From Fimihabitans intestinipullorum (GTDB lineage Bacteria > Bacillota_I > Bacilli_A > RF39 > UBA660): 64,000 nt of DNA. Every line of letters starts with the position of its first letter. Within the stretch, counting starts at the first letter, position 1. The notes below the pieces were generated by a model. That model worked only from the letters and a program-made list of their open reading frames with translations. It made no database searches and had not been told where the DNA came from. Both the position numbers and the translations under genes were made by a program. Shown piece after piece: positions 51,163 to 60,273 of this stretch. The DNA lies in assembly GCA_018714965.1 (NCBI GenBank), contig DVML01000012.1, forward strand, positions 31,168 to 95,167, read 5' to 3'.

Positions 51163-51750
51163 GTGAAAATCGGTATTTTTGGTGGTAGTTTTAATCCACC
51201 ACATAAAAAACATTACGAAATCGCACGAGAATGTATCGAAAAAGGTTACTTAGATAGGGTAATTTATGTTCCTACGGGAAGTCATTATAAATATAAAAAT
51301 AATTTATTACGGGATCAATTACGATATGACATGCTTTCCTTGTTGATTCAAGATGATCATCGCATGGAAATAAGTGATTTCGAATTAAAAGAAAGAGTTG
51401 TCTATACTTATGAGACATTAGAATATATGAAAAAGAAGTATCCAAACGATGAAATTTACTTTATTTGTGGAGCAGATAATTTAAGTTATATGGATGCTTG
51501 GAAGAATGGAATTTCTATTTTAGAACATACCAATTTATTAGTGATCAATAGAAACACAAACGATATGAAGTCACTTTTAGAGAAGTTTTATAAGTATCGT
51601 GATCACATTACTGTCGTCGATATAGAACTAAGTGACATGTCATCTACGATGATTCGTGAAAAATTAAAGAATCATGAGGATGTCAGTGATTATCTTTCTA
51701 AGCCGGTAGAAGATTATATTAAAAAACATCATTTGTATCATTGTAAGTAG
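51163..51750 (+). CDS. nadD: Nicotinate-nucleotide adenylyltransferase
   Basis: NadD adenylates nicotinate mononucleotide to the dinucleotide. The 195-residue protein has GIFGGSFNPPHKKH (GxFGGSFxPxHxxH), the middle segment FICGADN and MSSTMIR, the family variant of ISSTxxR. GTG at 51163 is preferred because AAGGAG lies eight bases before it; the GTG at 51154 overlaps that site. It follows prs after a 12-base gap. A separate NMN adenylyltransferase domain is present in NadR three genes downstream. Confidence 0.94.
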   Translation: MKIGIFGGSFNPPHKKHYEIARECIEKGYLDRVIYVPTGSHYKYKNNLLRDQLRYDMLSLLIQDDHRMEISDFELKERVVYTYETLEYMKKKYPNDEIYFICGADNLSYMDAWKNGISILEHTNLLVINRNTNDMKSLLEKFYKYRDHITVVDIELSDMSSTMIREKLKNHEDVSDYLSKPVEDYIKKHHLYHCK

Positions 51751-51771
51751 TAGAGAGTAAGGTGTATAGTT

Positions 51772-52473
51772 ATGAAAATAAAAAAATTTATAAAAGATGA
51801 ATTGAGTGGTTGGAATAATTGGGAAGTATCATGGTTAGTACTAGCTTGTTTGATTATTATTGGTTTAAGTATTTATTGGCAGGATACTGTGATGGGAATC
51901 ATTAGTGCAACGACAGGAGTAGCTTGTGTTGTGCTGACTGGAAAAGGAAAATTATCGGCGTATCTATTTGGACTTGTAAATTGTGTATTATATGCGATTA
52001 TTTCTTATCAAGCGAAGTTGTATGGCGAGACTATGTTAAATGCACTATACTATGTTCCTATGCAATTTGTAGGATTTTACGTATGGCATAAACACATGGA
52101 TCAAGAAAGCCATGAAGTAAAGAAAATACATATGAAAAATAGGACTAGGTTATGGTGGGCATTGGCTATGATTACTGGTACGATCGGATATGGATTTCTT
52201 TTAAAAGCACTAGGGGATGCGATGCCTTTCGTCGATAGTTTTACTACAGTATCATCAGTTATTGCTATGATTGTTTCAGTTAAAATGTATGCGGAGCAGT
52301 GGTGGATTTGGATATTAGTTGATATTTTTAGTGTCTATATGTGGTGGTGTCAATTTACAGTAGGAAGTGATAATTTAGCTACACTTCTCATGTGGATTGT
52401 CTACTTAGGAAACGCTATTATTATGTGTGCGAAATGGGAGAAGGAAGCTTTAAGGAATGGTGATGCAAGATGA
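51772..52473 (+). CDS. pnuC: Nicotinamide riboside transporter PnuC
   Basis: PnuC imports nicotinamide riboside by facilitated diffusion, pulled by intracellular phosphorylation. The 233-residue membrane protein has about seven helices and the PnuC signatures SAYLFGLVNCVLYAIISYQ (helix with NxxxY) and AEQWWIWILVDIFSVYMW. The start follows AAGGTG. It overlaps nadR by four bases (ATGA); import and trapping of nicotinamide riboside are thus translated together. Confidence 0.94.
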   Translation: MKIKKFIKDELSGWNNWEVSWLVLACLIIIGLSIYWQDTVMGIISATTGVACVVLTGKGKLSAYLFGLVNCVLYAIISYQAKLYGETMLNALYYVPMQFVGFYVWHKHMDQESHEVKKIHMKNRTRLWWALAMITGTIGYGFLLKALGDAMPFVDSFTTVSSVIAMIVSVKMYAEQWWIWILVDIFSVYMWWCQFTVGSDNLATLLMWIVYLGNAIIMCAKWEKEALRNGDAR

Positions 52474-53507
52474 AATATAAAGTAGGAATGTATGGAGGAT
52501 CTTTCGATCCTTTACATGTAGGTCATTTACACGATATCATTCGCGCTGCAAGTATGTGTGAAGAATTATATGTGATGATCAGTTGGTGTGAAGGAAGAGA
52601 GTCGACATCCAAAGAAATGAGATATCGTTGGATTTATCAAAATGTAAAGCATCTTAAACATGTTAAAATCCTCCTCGTTGAGGATAAAGCGGTCAGTAAA
52701 GAAGAATACAATACAGATTATTATTGGGAAAAGGGAGCTCAAGATATTAAGAGAATGATTGGAAAACCAATCGATGTAGTTTTTTGTGGATCCGATTATC
52801 TTGGAACGAATCGTTTTGAAAGTCTTTACTCTCCAGAGAGTGATGTCGTCTATTTTGATCGTAGTGAAGTTCCTATTAGTTCGACGGAATTACGATTTGA
52901 CGTGTATCAAAATTGGCAGTATATTCCACCTGTTTGTAGACCTTATTATGCAAAAAAAGTTTTAATTGTAGGTGGAGAAAGTACAGGTAAGTCTACTTTG
53001 GTAGAGAATCTTGCGATCGCATATAATACGACATTCGTAAGAGAAATAGGAAGGGATACATGTGAATTTGCAGGTGGAGAAGAATTCATGAATCAGTATG
53101 ATCTATATGAAAACCTTTTGCGGCAAAAAACAGAGGAAATACAGGCTTTGAAAGAATGTAATCGTATTTTGTTTATAGATACCGATGCACTTACAACCAA
53201 ATTTTATTCTCATTTTTTACTAGAAGATGAAAAAATTATTTGTAAATGCGATGAGTTGGCGGATGCCATTACGAAGATAAATGAGTTTGATTTAGTTTTG
53301 TTTTTAGAACCAACGGTTACTTTTGTTCAAGACGGTACGAGAAGTGAAGAAATTTCGAATGATAGAGAAAGATATAGTAATCAGATCAAATCATTGTTTC
53401 AAGAACATGGAATTCCGTTTGTAAGTTTAGATGGAGATTATCTAGAACGCTTTAATCAGGCAAAGGAATTGATCAAAGAAAAATTTAACATAGAAACAAT
53501 CTGGTAA
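52470..53507 (+). CDS. nadR: Bifunctional NMN adenylyltransferase/ribosylnicotinamide kinase
   Basis: The 345-residue protein has an N-terminal NMN adenylyltransferase domain (GMYGGSFDPLHVGHLHD; ISSTELR at about residue 146) and a C-terminal ribosylnicotinamide kinase domain with Walker A GGESTGKST at 168-176 and IDTDALTTKFYSHF. The helix-turn-helix repressor domain found in enterobacterial NadR is missing, so it is purely an enzyme. With PnuC it turns imported nicotinamide riboside into NMN and NAD. Regulation is probably taken over by the next gene. Confidence 0.95.
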   Translation: MKYKVGMYGGSFDPLHVGHLHDIIRAASMCEELYVMISWCEGRESTSKEMRYRWIYQNVKHLKHVKILLVEDKAVSKEEYNTDYYWEKGAQDIKRMIGKPIDVVFCGSDYLGTNRFESLYSPESDVVYFDRSEVPISSTELRFDVYQNWQYIPPVCRPYYAKKVLIVGGESTGKSTLVENLAIAYNTTFVREIGRDTCEFAGGEEFMNQYDLYENLLRQKTEEIQALKECNRILFIDTDALTTKFYSHFLLEDEKIICKCDELADAITKINEFDLVLFLEPTVTFVQDGTRSEEISNDRERYSNQIKSLFQEHGIPFVSLDGDYLERFNQAKELIKEKFNIETIW

Positions 53508-53542
53508 AATGATATCGTCGTATAGTACTTTTTTAAAAGTTA

Positions 53543-53551
53543 TGTTATAAT
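53543..53551 (+). promoter_or_regulatory. Extended -10 for nrtR
   Basis: TGTTATAAT lies 32 bases before the start; a separate promoter for the regulator is likely. Neither 25-base repeat of the pncA promoter is found here. Confidence 0.55.
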
Positions 53552-53583
53552 CAACTTATGAAAAAGATGAACGGAGGTATAGT

Positions 53584-54399
53584 ATGGAATATCGTTCGGA
53601 AGAAGAGTTTTTAAAACATTACGATTCGAGTCAATTTGAAAAGTTATCGATGACTGCTGATATTTTGATCCTTAGTGTTTCCGATGGGTTACAGGAAAAT
53701 TATAGAAAACTAAACGAAAAATTATTTAGTGTTTTACTTGTAAAGAGGCATGACTATCCATTTAAAGATCAGTGGTGTTTGCCCGGTGGATTTGTTGCGA
53801 TCGATGAAAGTATCGATGATGCTGCCAAGAGAGTTTTAGCTGATGAGACGAATTTACACAATATCTATATGGAACAACTTTATACGTTTGGGGCAGTAGA
53901 TCGCGATCCGAGAATGAGAATTGTAAGTACTTCTTACATGTCTTTGATCGATAAAAATCAACTGAACGAAAAAATATGCGAGAACGCCTCTTGGTTTCAT
54001 ATCCACGTGTTAGAAGATGAAAATACGATAGATATTACACTTGAAAATGGAGCAGAGGAGCTGAAAATAAAAGCTCGTAAAGTTTTACAAGATCGTGCTG
54101 CAGAGAGATACCAATATGTCATCGAGAAAAATGAAACTCTCGCATTCGATCATGCACTTGTCTTAGTTACTGGAATGCAACGTTTAAAAAACAAGATAGA
54201 GTATACGGATATCGTATTTCACATGATGCCTGAATACTTTACGTTAGGGGAATTACAGCAAGTGTATGAGGTGATCTTGGGAAAGAAATTACTAGATCCA
54301 GCTTTTCGAAGAATCATTGCAGATAAAGTAGAAAAGACAACGAAAGTTAGAACTGGTGGAGGACATCGACCGTCTGCTTTATTCCGATATCGAAAGTAA
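53584..54399 (+). CDS. nrtR: NrtR-type Nudix-related transcriptional regulator
   Basis: The 271-residue protein joins a Nudix domain (about residues 20-150) and a winged-helix C-terminal domain (about 190-265). The Nudix box is degenerate: GGFVAID-E then KRVLADETNL, where the catalytic RE is RV and EE is DE, as is typical of NrtR sensors that bind ADP-ribose but do not cleave it. The C-terminal part has YFTLGELQQVYEVILG and ends RTGGGHRPSALFRY, seen in this regulator family. ATG at 53584 follows ACGGAGG. Its place after the NAD salvage genes supports NAD control. Confidence 0.88.
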   Translation: MEYRSEEEFLKHYDSSQFEKLSMTADILILSVSDGLQENYRKLNEKLFSVLLVKRHDYPFKDQWCLPGGFVAIDESIDDAAKRVLADETNLHNIYMEQLYTFGAVDRDPRMRIVSTSYMSLIDKNQLNEKICENASWFHIHVLEDENTIDITLENGAEELKIKARKVLQDRAAERYQYVIEKNETLAFDHALVLVTGMQRLKNKIEYTDIVFHMMPEYFTLGELQQVYEVILGKKLLDPAFRRIIADKVEKTTKVRTGGGHRPSALFRYRK

Positions 54400-54430
54400 A
54401 AGTTGCTTGAAAGAAAGCAACTTTATTTTT
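54399..54430 (+). terminator. Terminator after nrtR
   Basis: AAAGTTGCTT pairs with AAGCAACTTT around GAAAGA, followed by ATTTTTT. Confidence 0.83.
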
Positions 54431-54458
54431 TGATTTTTTCTAAAATTAGTTTAATACA

Positions 54459-54467
54459 TGTTATAAT
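54459..54467 (+). promoter_or_regulatory. Extended -10 for polA
   Basis: TGTTATAAT lies 23 bases before the polA start; no clear -35. Confidence 0.5.
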
Positions 54468-54490
54468 AGAAATTAGAAAAGAGTGGTAGA

Positions 54491-57088
54491 ATGAATAAGA
54501 TAATTTTAGTAGATGGAAATAATTTATTGTTTCGAAGTTATTATGCAACTGCGTATAATGGAAATTTCATGAAAAATAGTAAAGGATTTCCAACGAATGC
54601 TCTTTTTGGGTTTACCAATATGATCAATAAAATTATTTTGGAAGAAAAGCCTGAATACATGATCGTTGCTTTCGATAAAGGAAAGACGTTTCGTCATGAA
54701 AAATATACAGAGTATAAGGGCGGTAGACAAGAAACACCGGACGAGTTAAAGAAACAATTTCCGATTGCGAAAGAACTACTTACTTACATGGGAATTAAAT
54801 ACTATGAAATTGATCAATATGAAGCAGATGATATTATTGGAACATTTGCAAAGTTTTGCGATGACGATCCGGATTTTATCGGAACAATTATTAGTAGTGA
54901 TAAGGATTTACTACAATTGATTAGTTCAGATGTCGATATTAAACTTTTAAAACAGAAGGATTACATTCGATATAATGAAGATACATTCCGTGAAGCATAT
55001 GGAATTGAACCGAAAGCAATTGTCGATCTAAAGGCACTACAGGGAGATGCTTCAGATAATATACCAGGAGTACGTGGAATAGGAGAAAAGACAGCATTAA
55101 AATTACTTCAACAGTATCACACGCTCGATAATTTATATGATCACATCGATGAGATCAAAGGAAAGATGAAAGAAAAGCTAGTGGAAGATAAAGAAAAAGC
55201 TTATATGAGTTATGATCTTGCTACGATCGTGAGAGATGTTCCAGTTGAAATAACGATGGAAGATGTCAGAATAAAGCCAAAGGATCATAAGAAATTGACA
55301 GATTTGTACGAAGATTTAGAATTCTTTTCTTTCTTGAAAAAGGAAAAACAACCAGAGAAAGAAATGGAGAAAAAACCACTAGAGATTCAGATTGCACGTT
55401 CGTTAAACGAAATTCACGTCAACGAGGAAACGTCTATTTATCTAGAAGTATTAGGAAGTAATTATCATACTGCAAAAATACTAGGGCTTGCAGCTTATAA
55501 TGATCACAGTAGTGTATTTATTCCATTTTCTTTACTAAAAGAACACCCAAGTTTTTTAACGAAAGTACCACTTTCTACGTACGATGCAAAAAAAGTGCTT
55601 GTTGCACTTGCATATGAGAATATTCCAATTGGGCCGATTTCTTTTGATGCTATGATTGCTGGGTATCTACTCGATTATAATGTGAAGGATGATATTGCCT
55701 ATTTGGCAAATACCTTTGATGCAGATATTCCTTTTTATGAAAATATCTATGGAAAATCTAATAAACTTGTGGAACCAAAAGAGGATATCATCGCGTATCA
55801 TGCAATTACGAAAGCAAAATTTATTTATGAGACAAAAAATATTTTCTGCAACAAATTAAAAAATGAAGAATTACTTTCTCTATTTGAAGAGATCGAGATG
55901 CCTCTTACACGAGTTTTAGCAGATATGGAACATACTGGTGTGTGTTTAGACCAGGAGTGTTTAAAAGAAATGGGAGAAGAAATCAAGTTAAAAATAGAAC
56001 TTATCGAGCATGATATTTATAACGATGCTGGATGTGAATTTAATATCGCATCTCCGAAAGAGTTGGGGAATATATTGTTTGAAAAATTGAAACTTCCTCA
56101 CGGAAAGAAAACAGCACGAGGATATTCGACGAGTATTGATGTTTTAAATAAACTCGTGGATGATCATCCAATTATCAATCGTATTATCGAATATCGTATG
56201 CTTACAAAATTATATAGTACTTATATCGAAGGATTATTAAATACTGTGCACGAAGATGGTAAAATTCATACGATCTATACACAGACTTTAACGAGAACAG
56301 GTCGTCTTTCTTCGATCGAACCGAACTTACAAAATATTCCAATTCGTTACGAATATGGTAGGTTAATTCGTAAGGCATTCGTTCCAAGTAAAGATAGTAT
56401 TATCCTGGGAGGAGACTATTCACAAATTGAACTTCGTATCATGGCACATATGGCGAATGTCGATGCACTAATAGAGGCATTTCAGAATGATATGGATATT
56501 CATACGAAGACTGCCAGTGATATTTTTCATGTAGACCCTTCTCATGTAACAAAGGAAATGCGACGAATCGCAAAGGCTGTCAACTTTGGAATTATCTATG
56601 GAATTAGTAGCTTTGGCCTTTCCGAAAATTTACAGATCAGTGTGAGTGAGGCAAAACAATTTATCGATCATTATTTAGAGACTTATCCTGGAATTGATCT
56701 ATATATGAAAGAATGTATCGCTCTTGCTCATAAAGATGGTTATGTACGGACACTTTTCCACAGGAAAAGAAATATTCCTGAATTAAATAATAAAAATTAT
56801 ATGATAAGACAACAAGGAGAGAGAATTGCTCTCAATACGCCAATTCAGGGAACAAGTGCAGATATTATCAAGAAGGCTATGATTGAAATTCATAGATATT
56901 TAGAGGAGAATCACTTGCGTTGTAAGATGATTTTACAAGTACACGACGAACTTTTATTCGATTGTCCAAAAGATGAAGTTGAAGTTGTGGAAAAAGCAAT
57001 CAAAGATATTATGGAACACACGTGCGAGTTGAAAGTTCCATTAAAAGTTGAGATGGAGTCAGGAGAAAACTGGTATCAAGCAAAATAA
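54491..57088 (+). CDS. polA: DNA polymerase I
   Basis: Pol I fills gaps and removes RNA primers. The 865-residue protein has an intact 5'-3' flap nuclease domain (about residues 1-290; EADDIIGT, SSDKDLLQLI, LQGDASDNIPG), a degenerate 3'-5' exonuclease-like domain (about 295-460, where the DxE motif I is replaced by YLEV) and a full polymerase domain with motif A GGDYSQIELR, O-helix RRIAKAVNFGIIYG and motif C QVHDELLF. Loss of proofreading is common in Gram-positive Pol I. Only a modest GAGTGG site precedes the start. Confidence 0.98.
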   Translation: MNKIILVDGNNLLFRSYYATAYNGNFMKNSKGFPTNALFGFTNMINKIILEEKPEYMIVAFDKGKTFRHEKYTEYKGGRQETPDELKKQFPIAKELLTYMGIKYYEIDQYEADDIIGTFAKFCDDDPDFIGTIISSDKDLLQLISSDVDIKLLKQKDYIRYNEDTFREAYGIEPKAIVDLKALQGDASDNIPGVRGIGEKTALKLLQQYHTLDNLYDHIDEIKGKMKEKLVEDKEKAYMSYDLATIVRDVPVEITMEDVRIKPKDHKKLTDLYEDLEFFSFLKKEKQPEKEMEKKPLEIQIARSLNEIHVNEETSIYLEVLGSNYHTAKILGLAAYNDHSSVFIPFSLLKEHPSFLTKVPLSTYDAKKVLVALAYENIPIGPISFDAMIAGYLLDYNVKDDIAYLANTFDADIPFYENIYGKSNKLVEPKEDIIAYHAITKAKFIYETKNIFCNKLKNEELLSLFEEIEMPLTRVLADMEHTGVCLDQECLKEMGEEIKLKIELIEHDIYNDAGCEFNIASPKELGNILFEKLKLPHGKKTARGYSTSIDVLNKLVDDHPIINRIIEYRMLTKLYSTYIEGLLNTVHEDGKIHTIYTQTLTRTGRLSSIEPNLQNIPIRYEYGRLIRKAFVPSKDSIILGGDYSQIELRIMAHMANVDALIEAFQNDMDIHTKTASDIFHVDPSHVTKEMRRIAKAVNFGIIYGISSFGLSENLQISVSEAKQFIDHYLETYPGIDLYMKECIALAHKDGYVRTLFHRKRNIPELNNKNYMIRQQGERIALNTPIQGTSADIIKKAMIEIHRYLEENHLRCKMILQVHDELLFDCPKDEVEVVEKAIKDIMEHTCELKVPLKVEMESGENWYQAK

Positions 57089-57124
57089 AAAGATACATAA
57101 AATATATATGTAAAGAGGGAAAAT

Positions 57125-57988
57125 ATGAAAAAGATTATACATGTGATGCGCATGAGTATCCTGGTGAATGTCATGCTTGCGATCGGAAAGATATTAGCTG
57201 GGTGGTTAGGTTCTTCGGGAGCGCTGATCGCGGATGGAATTCATTCGTTTAGTGATTTAGTAACTGATTTCTGTGCGATTCTAGGAAGTAAGATGGCAGA
57301 AAAGCCTGCAGATAAAGAGCATCCATATGGGCATGGCAGATTAGAATATATGACGAGTCTAGTGATTGGAGTTATGATTTTGGGTGTTGGATTTTCTGTC
57401 ATTTATGGATCTTTTTCACGAGAAATTACGATTCCTAGTGTGCTTGTCATTCTCGTTAGCTTTATTAGTATCGTAGCAAAACTTGGGTTATCTATTTATT
57501 TGATTCGTAAAGGAAATGAATATCATAGTAATATTTTAACGGCGAGTGGAAAGGAAAGTAGAACAGATGTGGTCAGTTCTTTCGTCGTTTTACTTTCATC
57601 ATCTTGTATGCAATTTACAAATGAGATTCCGATATTGAAATATGCGGATCTTGTTGCTATGATTGTCGTTGGAATTTTAATTGTTCATGTAGGATTTGGT
57701 GTATTAAAAGAAAACTTGAGTGCGGTATTAGGCGAACGAGAAATGGACCGCGAGGTACAAAATGAAATCGAGGCATTAGCACAGTCCTATGAAGAAATTT
57801 ACCATATAGAGTCTATCTATCTTATCAAGTATGGTCCGTATTATTGTCTTGATTTAGTCATTCATATGGATGGAGGACTTACTTTGATTTACGCGCATAA
57901 AATTGTCGACCAGTTAGAGAATCAGATTCAAAAGAAGTATCCTAATATTCAATATTTTAATATACATATGGAACCAGAAGAAAAATAG
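57125..57988 (+). CDS. Cation diffusion facilitator transporter
   Basis: The 287-residue protein is a CDF exporter of divalent metals (zinc, manganese, iron or cobalt) by proton exchange. It has six membrane helices, the metal-site helix IADGIHSFSDLVTD, the HPYGHGRLEY segment and the second site in ESRTDVVSS, and a C-terminal cytosolic domain with YHIESIYLIKYGPYY. The metal cannot be told, though HSFSD with SRTD suggests Mn/Fe-type more than zinc-type (HxxxD). The start follows AAAGAGGG. It lies 36 bases after polA, without a clear terminator in between. Confidence 0.9.
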   Translation: MKKIIHVMRMSILVNVMLAIGKILAGWLGSSGALIADGIHSFSDLVTDFCAILGSKMAEKPADKEHPYGHGRLEYMTSLVIGVMILGVGFSVIYGSFSREITIPSVLVILVSFISIVAKLGLSIYLIRKGNEYHSNILTASGKESRTDVVSSFVVLLSSSCMQFTNEIPILKYADLVAMIVVGILIVHVGFGVLKENLSAVLGEREMDREVQNEIEALAQSYEEIYHIESIYLIKYGPYYCLDLVIHMDGGLTLIYAHKIVDQLENQIQKKYPNIQYFNIHMEPEEK

Positions 57989-58014
57989 ATAGGATTAGTA
58001 TTTTTAGAAATTAT

Positions 58015-58023
58015 TGGTATAAT
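58015..58023 (+). promoter_or_regulatory. Extended -10 for the 194-residue hypothetical gene
   Basis: TGGTATAAT lies 15 bases before the start at 58039. Confidence 0.5.
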
Positions 58024-58038
58024 GAAAATGGTGAGATT

Positions 58039-58623
58039 ATGACAAATATAGAAAAATTAGATCAGGCATGTATTAAGACTAGACAACGTTATCAAGGGTA
58101 TTATCAAGATGAAGGAAAAATGAGTGAACATTTGAGACACGCTTTGAATGAAGGGTTAAAAGGTAATTTTTCGGCATTTACAAGACAAGGTGGTGCGCGG
58201 GAACAAGTCATGTCGCTTGCAAAAGAGGAATTAGAAGCAGAGCTTTTAAAAAATTTAGTTCGTACTGTTGTTTATAAGAGAGAGACGATGGATCCGGAAT
58301 ATGGGAAAGGAACTGCGCTTTTCAATTTGAACGGAGTTACAGAACAGACGCCGCTTTTTATGGTTGAAAATGGTTTATTAGGAGCAATGGTGGATGGAAA
58401 CTCCCATGCTGAAGCATATGGTATGGAAAGAGGACAAATGGGATTTGCTTGGATGGAACATCCTATCATTCGTGATGCTATCGTTACTTCTTTTGTCCAT
58501 AATCGTTACGAGAGAAATATAAATGTACAGTTAGGTGACAGAATGCTTACGTCTCGTGAAGCTGAATTATTAGATGCGATAGATGTATATGCCCTTCGAA
58601 AGCAAAATGGTTTTCATATATAA
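58039..58623 (+). CDS. Hypothetical protein, 194 residues
   Basis: I do not recognise this soluble protein. It has a helical N-terminal half with the segment KGNFSAFTRQGGAREQVMSLAKEEL and a mixed C-terminal half starting VVYKRETMDPEYGKGTALFN and containing TPLFMVENGLLGAMVDGNSHAEAYG. It has no membrane helix or signal peptide. The start follows ATGGTGAG and an extended -10. It lies upstream of the serine T-box, with its own promoter; no function can be given. Confidence 0.72.
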   Translation: MTNIEKLDQACIKTRQRYQGYYQDEGKMSEHLRHALNEGLKGNFSAFTRQGGAREQVMSLAKEELEAELLKNLVRTVVYKRETMDPEYGKGTALFNLNGVTEQTPLFMVENGLLGAMVDGNSHAEAYGMERGQMGFAWMEHPIIRDAIVTSFVHNRYERNINVQLGDRMLTSREAELLDAIDVYALRKQNGFHI

Positions 58624-58652
58624 TTGACTTATGAATTTTAAGATGATAAAAT
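58624..58652 (+). promoter_or_regulatory. Promoter of serS
   Basis: TTGACT (58624-58629), a 17-base spacer and TAAAAT (58647-58652), reading into the T-box leader. Confidence 0.75.
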
Positions 58653-58659
58653 AAAATAA

Positions 58660-58855
58660 GAAATCGATGAAGGAACATAGTAGTAAATGGAACCGTGAGA
58701 GAAAGTTCGTGGTTGATGAAAACGAACCGTGGAAGTTTACGAATCTACTCCAGAGTGAAATGCAAACATTTCCGGTGTTATGCCGTTATCTAAAATGAAG
58801 TAACCAAGTAGGATGGTACCGCGATTTTATCGCTCCTATATGTGGTTACTTTTTT
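58660..58855 (+). promoter_or_regulatory. T-box riboswitch, serine-specific
   Basis: The T-box GGATGGTACCGCG is at 58811-58823. The specifier loop reads GAATCTAC at 58741-58748, giving TCT (58744-58746), a serine codon. The terminator GTAACCA (58800-58806)/TGGTTAC (58843-58849) is followed by T6, and the antiterminator would pair TAGGATGG-side bases with CTCCTA. serS follows, so uncharged tRNA-Ser should turn it on. Confidence 0.95.
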
Positions 58856-58902
58856 GTTTTTTATGATCTGGAGATACTATGGAAAGAAATGGGAGGATAG
58901 AT

Positions 58903-60189
58903 ATGATAGATATCAATTTAATTAGAGAAAACAAGGAAAAAGTAAAGAAAAATATTAAGAAGAAGTTTCAAGATCACAAACTTCCGCTTGTAGATGAAGT
59001 AGAAGCTTTGGATAAAGAATATCGTGATGTAAAAGCAAAAGGAGATCAATTACGTGGTTTAAAAAATGCTAAGAGTAGTGAGATTGGTGCTTTGATGCGC
59101 GAAGGAAAAAAGGAAGACGCAGAAAAAGTAAAAGAAGAAATCGCAAACATGGGTAAGGAGATTGAAGAACTTACTGAAAAAGAAGAGAAATTACAAGCGA
59201 CAATCAAAGAAAAAATGATGATGATTCCTAATATCATTGCAGATTCAGTTCCAATTGGGAAAGATGATAGTGAAAATGTAGAACTAGAATGTTTCGGTGA
59301 AAAAACAGCATTCGATTACAAGGTTCCATATCATTTAGATATCATCGAAAAATTAGGTGGAATCGATTTAGATAGCGCAAGAAGAGTTGCAGGAAATGGA
59401 TTTTATTATTTAATTGGTGATATTGCTCGATTACATTCAGCTGTTTTAACATATGCGAGAGATTTTATGATCGACAAAGGATTTACGTACTGTATTCCAC
59501 CTTACATGATTCGCGGAGATGTCGTAGATGGAGTTATGAGTTTTGAAGAAATGGATGCGATGATGTATAAGATCGAGGGAGAAGATCTTTATTTGATTGG
59601 AACAAGTGAGCATTCTATGATCGGAAAATTCAAAGGACAAATTTTGGATGCAAGTGAAATTCCATATACGATGACAAGTTATTCACCATGTTTCAGAAAA
59701 GAAAAGGGTGCACATGGAATCGAAGAGCGAGGAATTTACCGTATTCATCAATTTGAAAAACAAGAGATGATCGTCGTATGTGATCCAAAAGATAGTGACG
59801 AATGGTTCGATAAAATGTGGCATTATACTGTCGAGTTATTCCGCAGTATGGAAATTCCAGTACGTGCTTTAGAATGCTGTAGTGGAGATCTTGCTGATTT
59901 GAAATATAAGAGTATCGATGTAGAGGCATGGAGTCCAAGACAGAAAAAATACTTTGAAGTTGGAAGTTGCTCTAATTTAACAGATGCACAAGCAAGAAGA
60001 TTAGGAATTCGCATTAAAAATGGAAAAGAGAAATACTATGCTCATACGTTAAACAATACAGTTGTCGCACCACCTAGAATGTTGATTTCTATTTTAGAAA
60101 ATCATTTGAACGAAGATGGAAGCGTCAATATTCCAAAAGTTTTACAACCATATATGGGTGGAAAGACAAAAATCGAAGTGAAAAAATAA
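58903..60189 (+). CDS. serS: Seryl-tRNA synthetase
   Basis: SerRS charges tRNA-Ser and selenocysteine tRNA. The 428-residue class II protein has the N-terminal antiparallel coiled-coil arm (about residues 30-105) and motif 2 in SPCFRKEKGAHG. The motif 3 area reads LNNTVVAPPRMLISILEN, where bacterial enzymes normally have LNGSGLAVGR; the Arg and the ILEN end are kept, but the middle is unlike the standard form. The start is ATG 58903, with GGGAGGA seven bases upstream; ATG 58879 has no site. The serine T-box upstream confirms the identity. Confidence 0.94.
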   Translation: MIDINLIRENKEKVKKNIKKKFQDHKLPLVDEVEALDKEYRDVKAKGDQLRGLKNAKSSEIGALMREGKKEDAEKVKEEIANMGKEIEELTEKEEKLQATIKEKMMMIPNIIADSVPIGKDDSENVELECFGEKTAFDYKVPYHLDIIEKLGGIDLDSARRVAGNGFYYLIGDIARLHSAVLTYARDFMIDKGFTYCIPPYMIRGDVVDGVMSFEEMDAMMYKIEGEDLYLIGTSEHSMIGKFKGQILDASEIPYTMTSYSPCFRKEKGAHGIEERGIYRIHQFEKQEMIVVCDPKDSDEWFDKMWHYTVELFRSMEIPVRALECCSGDLADLKYKSIDVEAWSPRQKKYFEVGSCSNLTDAQARRLGIRIKNGKEKYYAHTLNNTVVAPPRMLISILENHLNEDGSVNIPKVLQPYMGGKTKIEVKK

Positions 60190-60192
60190 ATC

Positions 60193-60226
60193 AAAATAGA
60201 CAAGTTTCATACTTGTCTATTTTTTC
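60193..60226 (+). terminator. Terminator after serS
   Basis: AAAATAGACAAGT (60193-60205) pairs with ACTTGTCTATTTT (60211-60223) around TTCAT, followed by TT. A 13-bp perfect stem. Confidence 0.9.
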
Positions 60227-60273
60227 GTGGACAAATAAGTGTGAATCGTGTATTCTTATAGTAGGAGGAGAAT

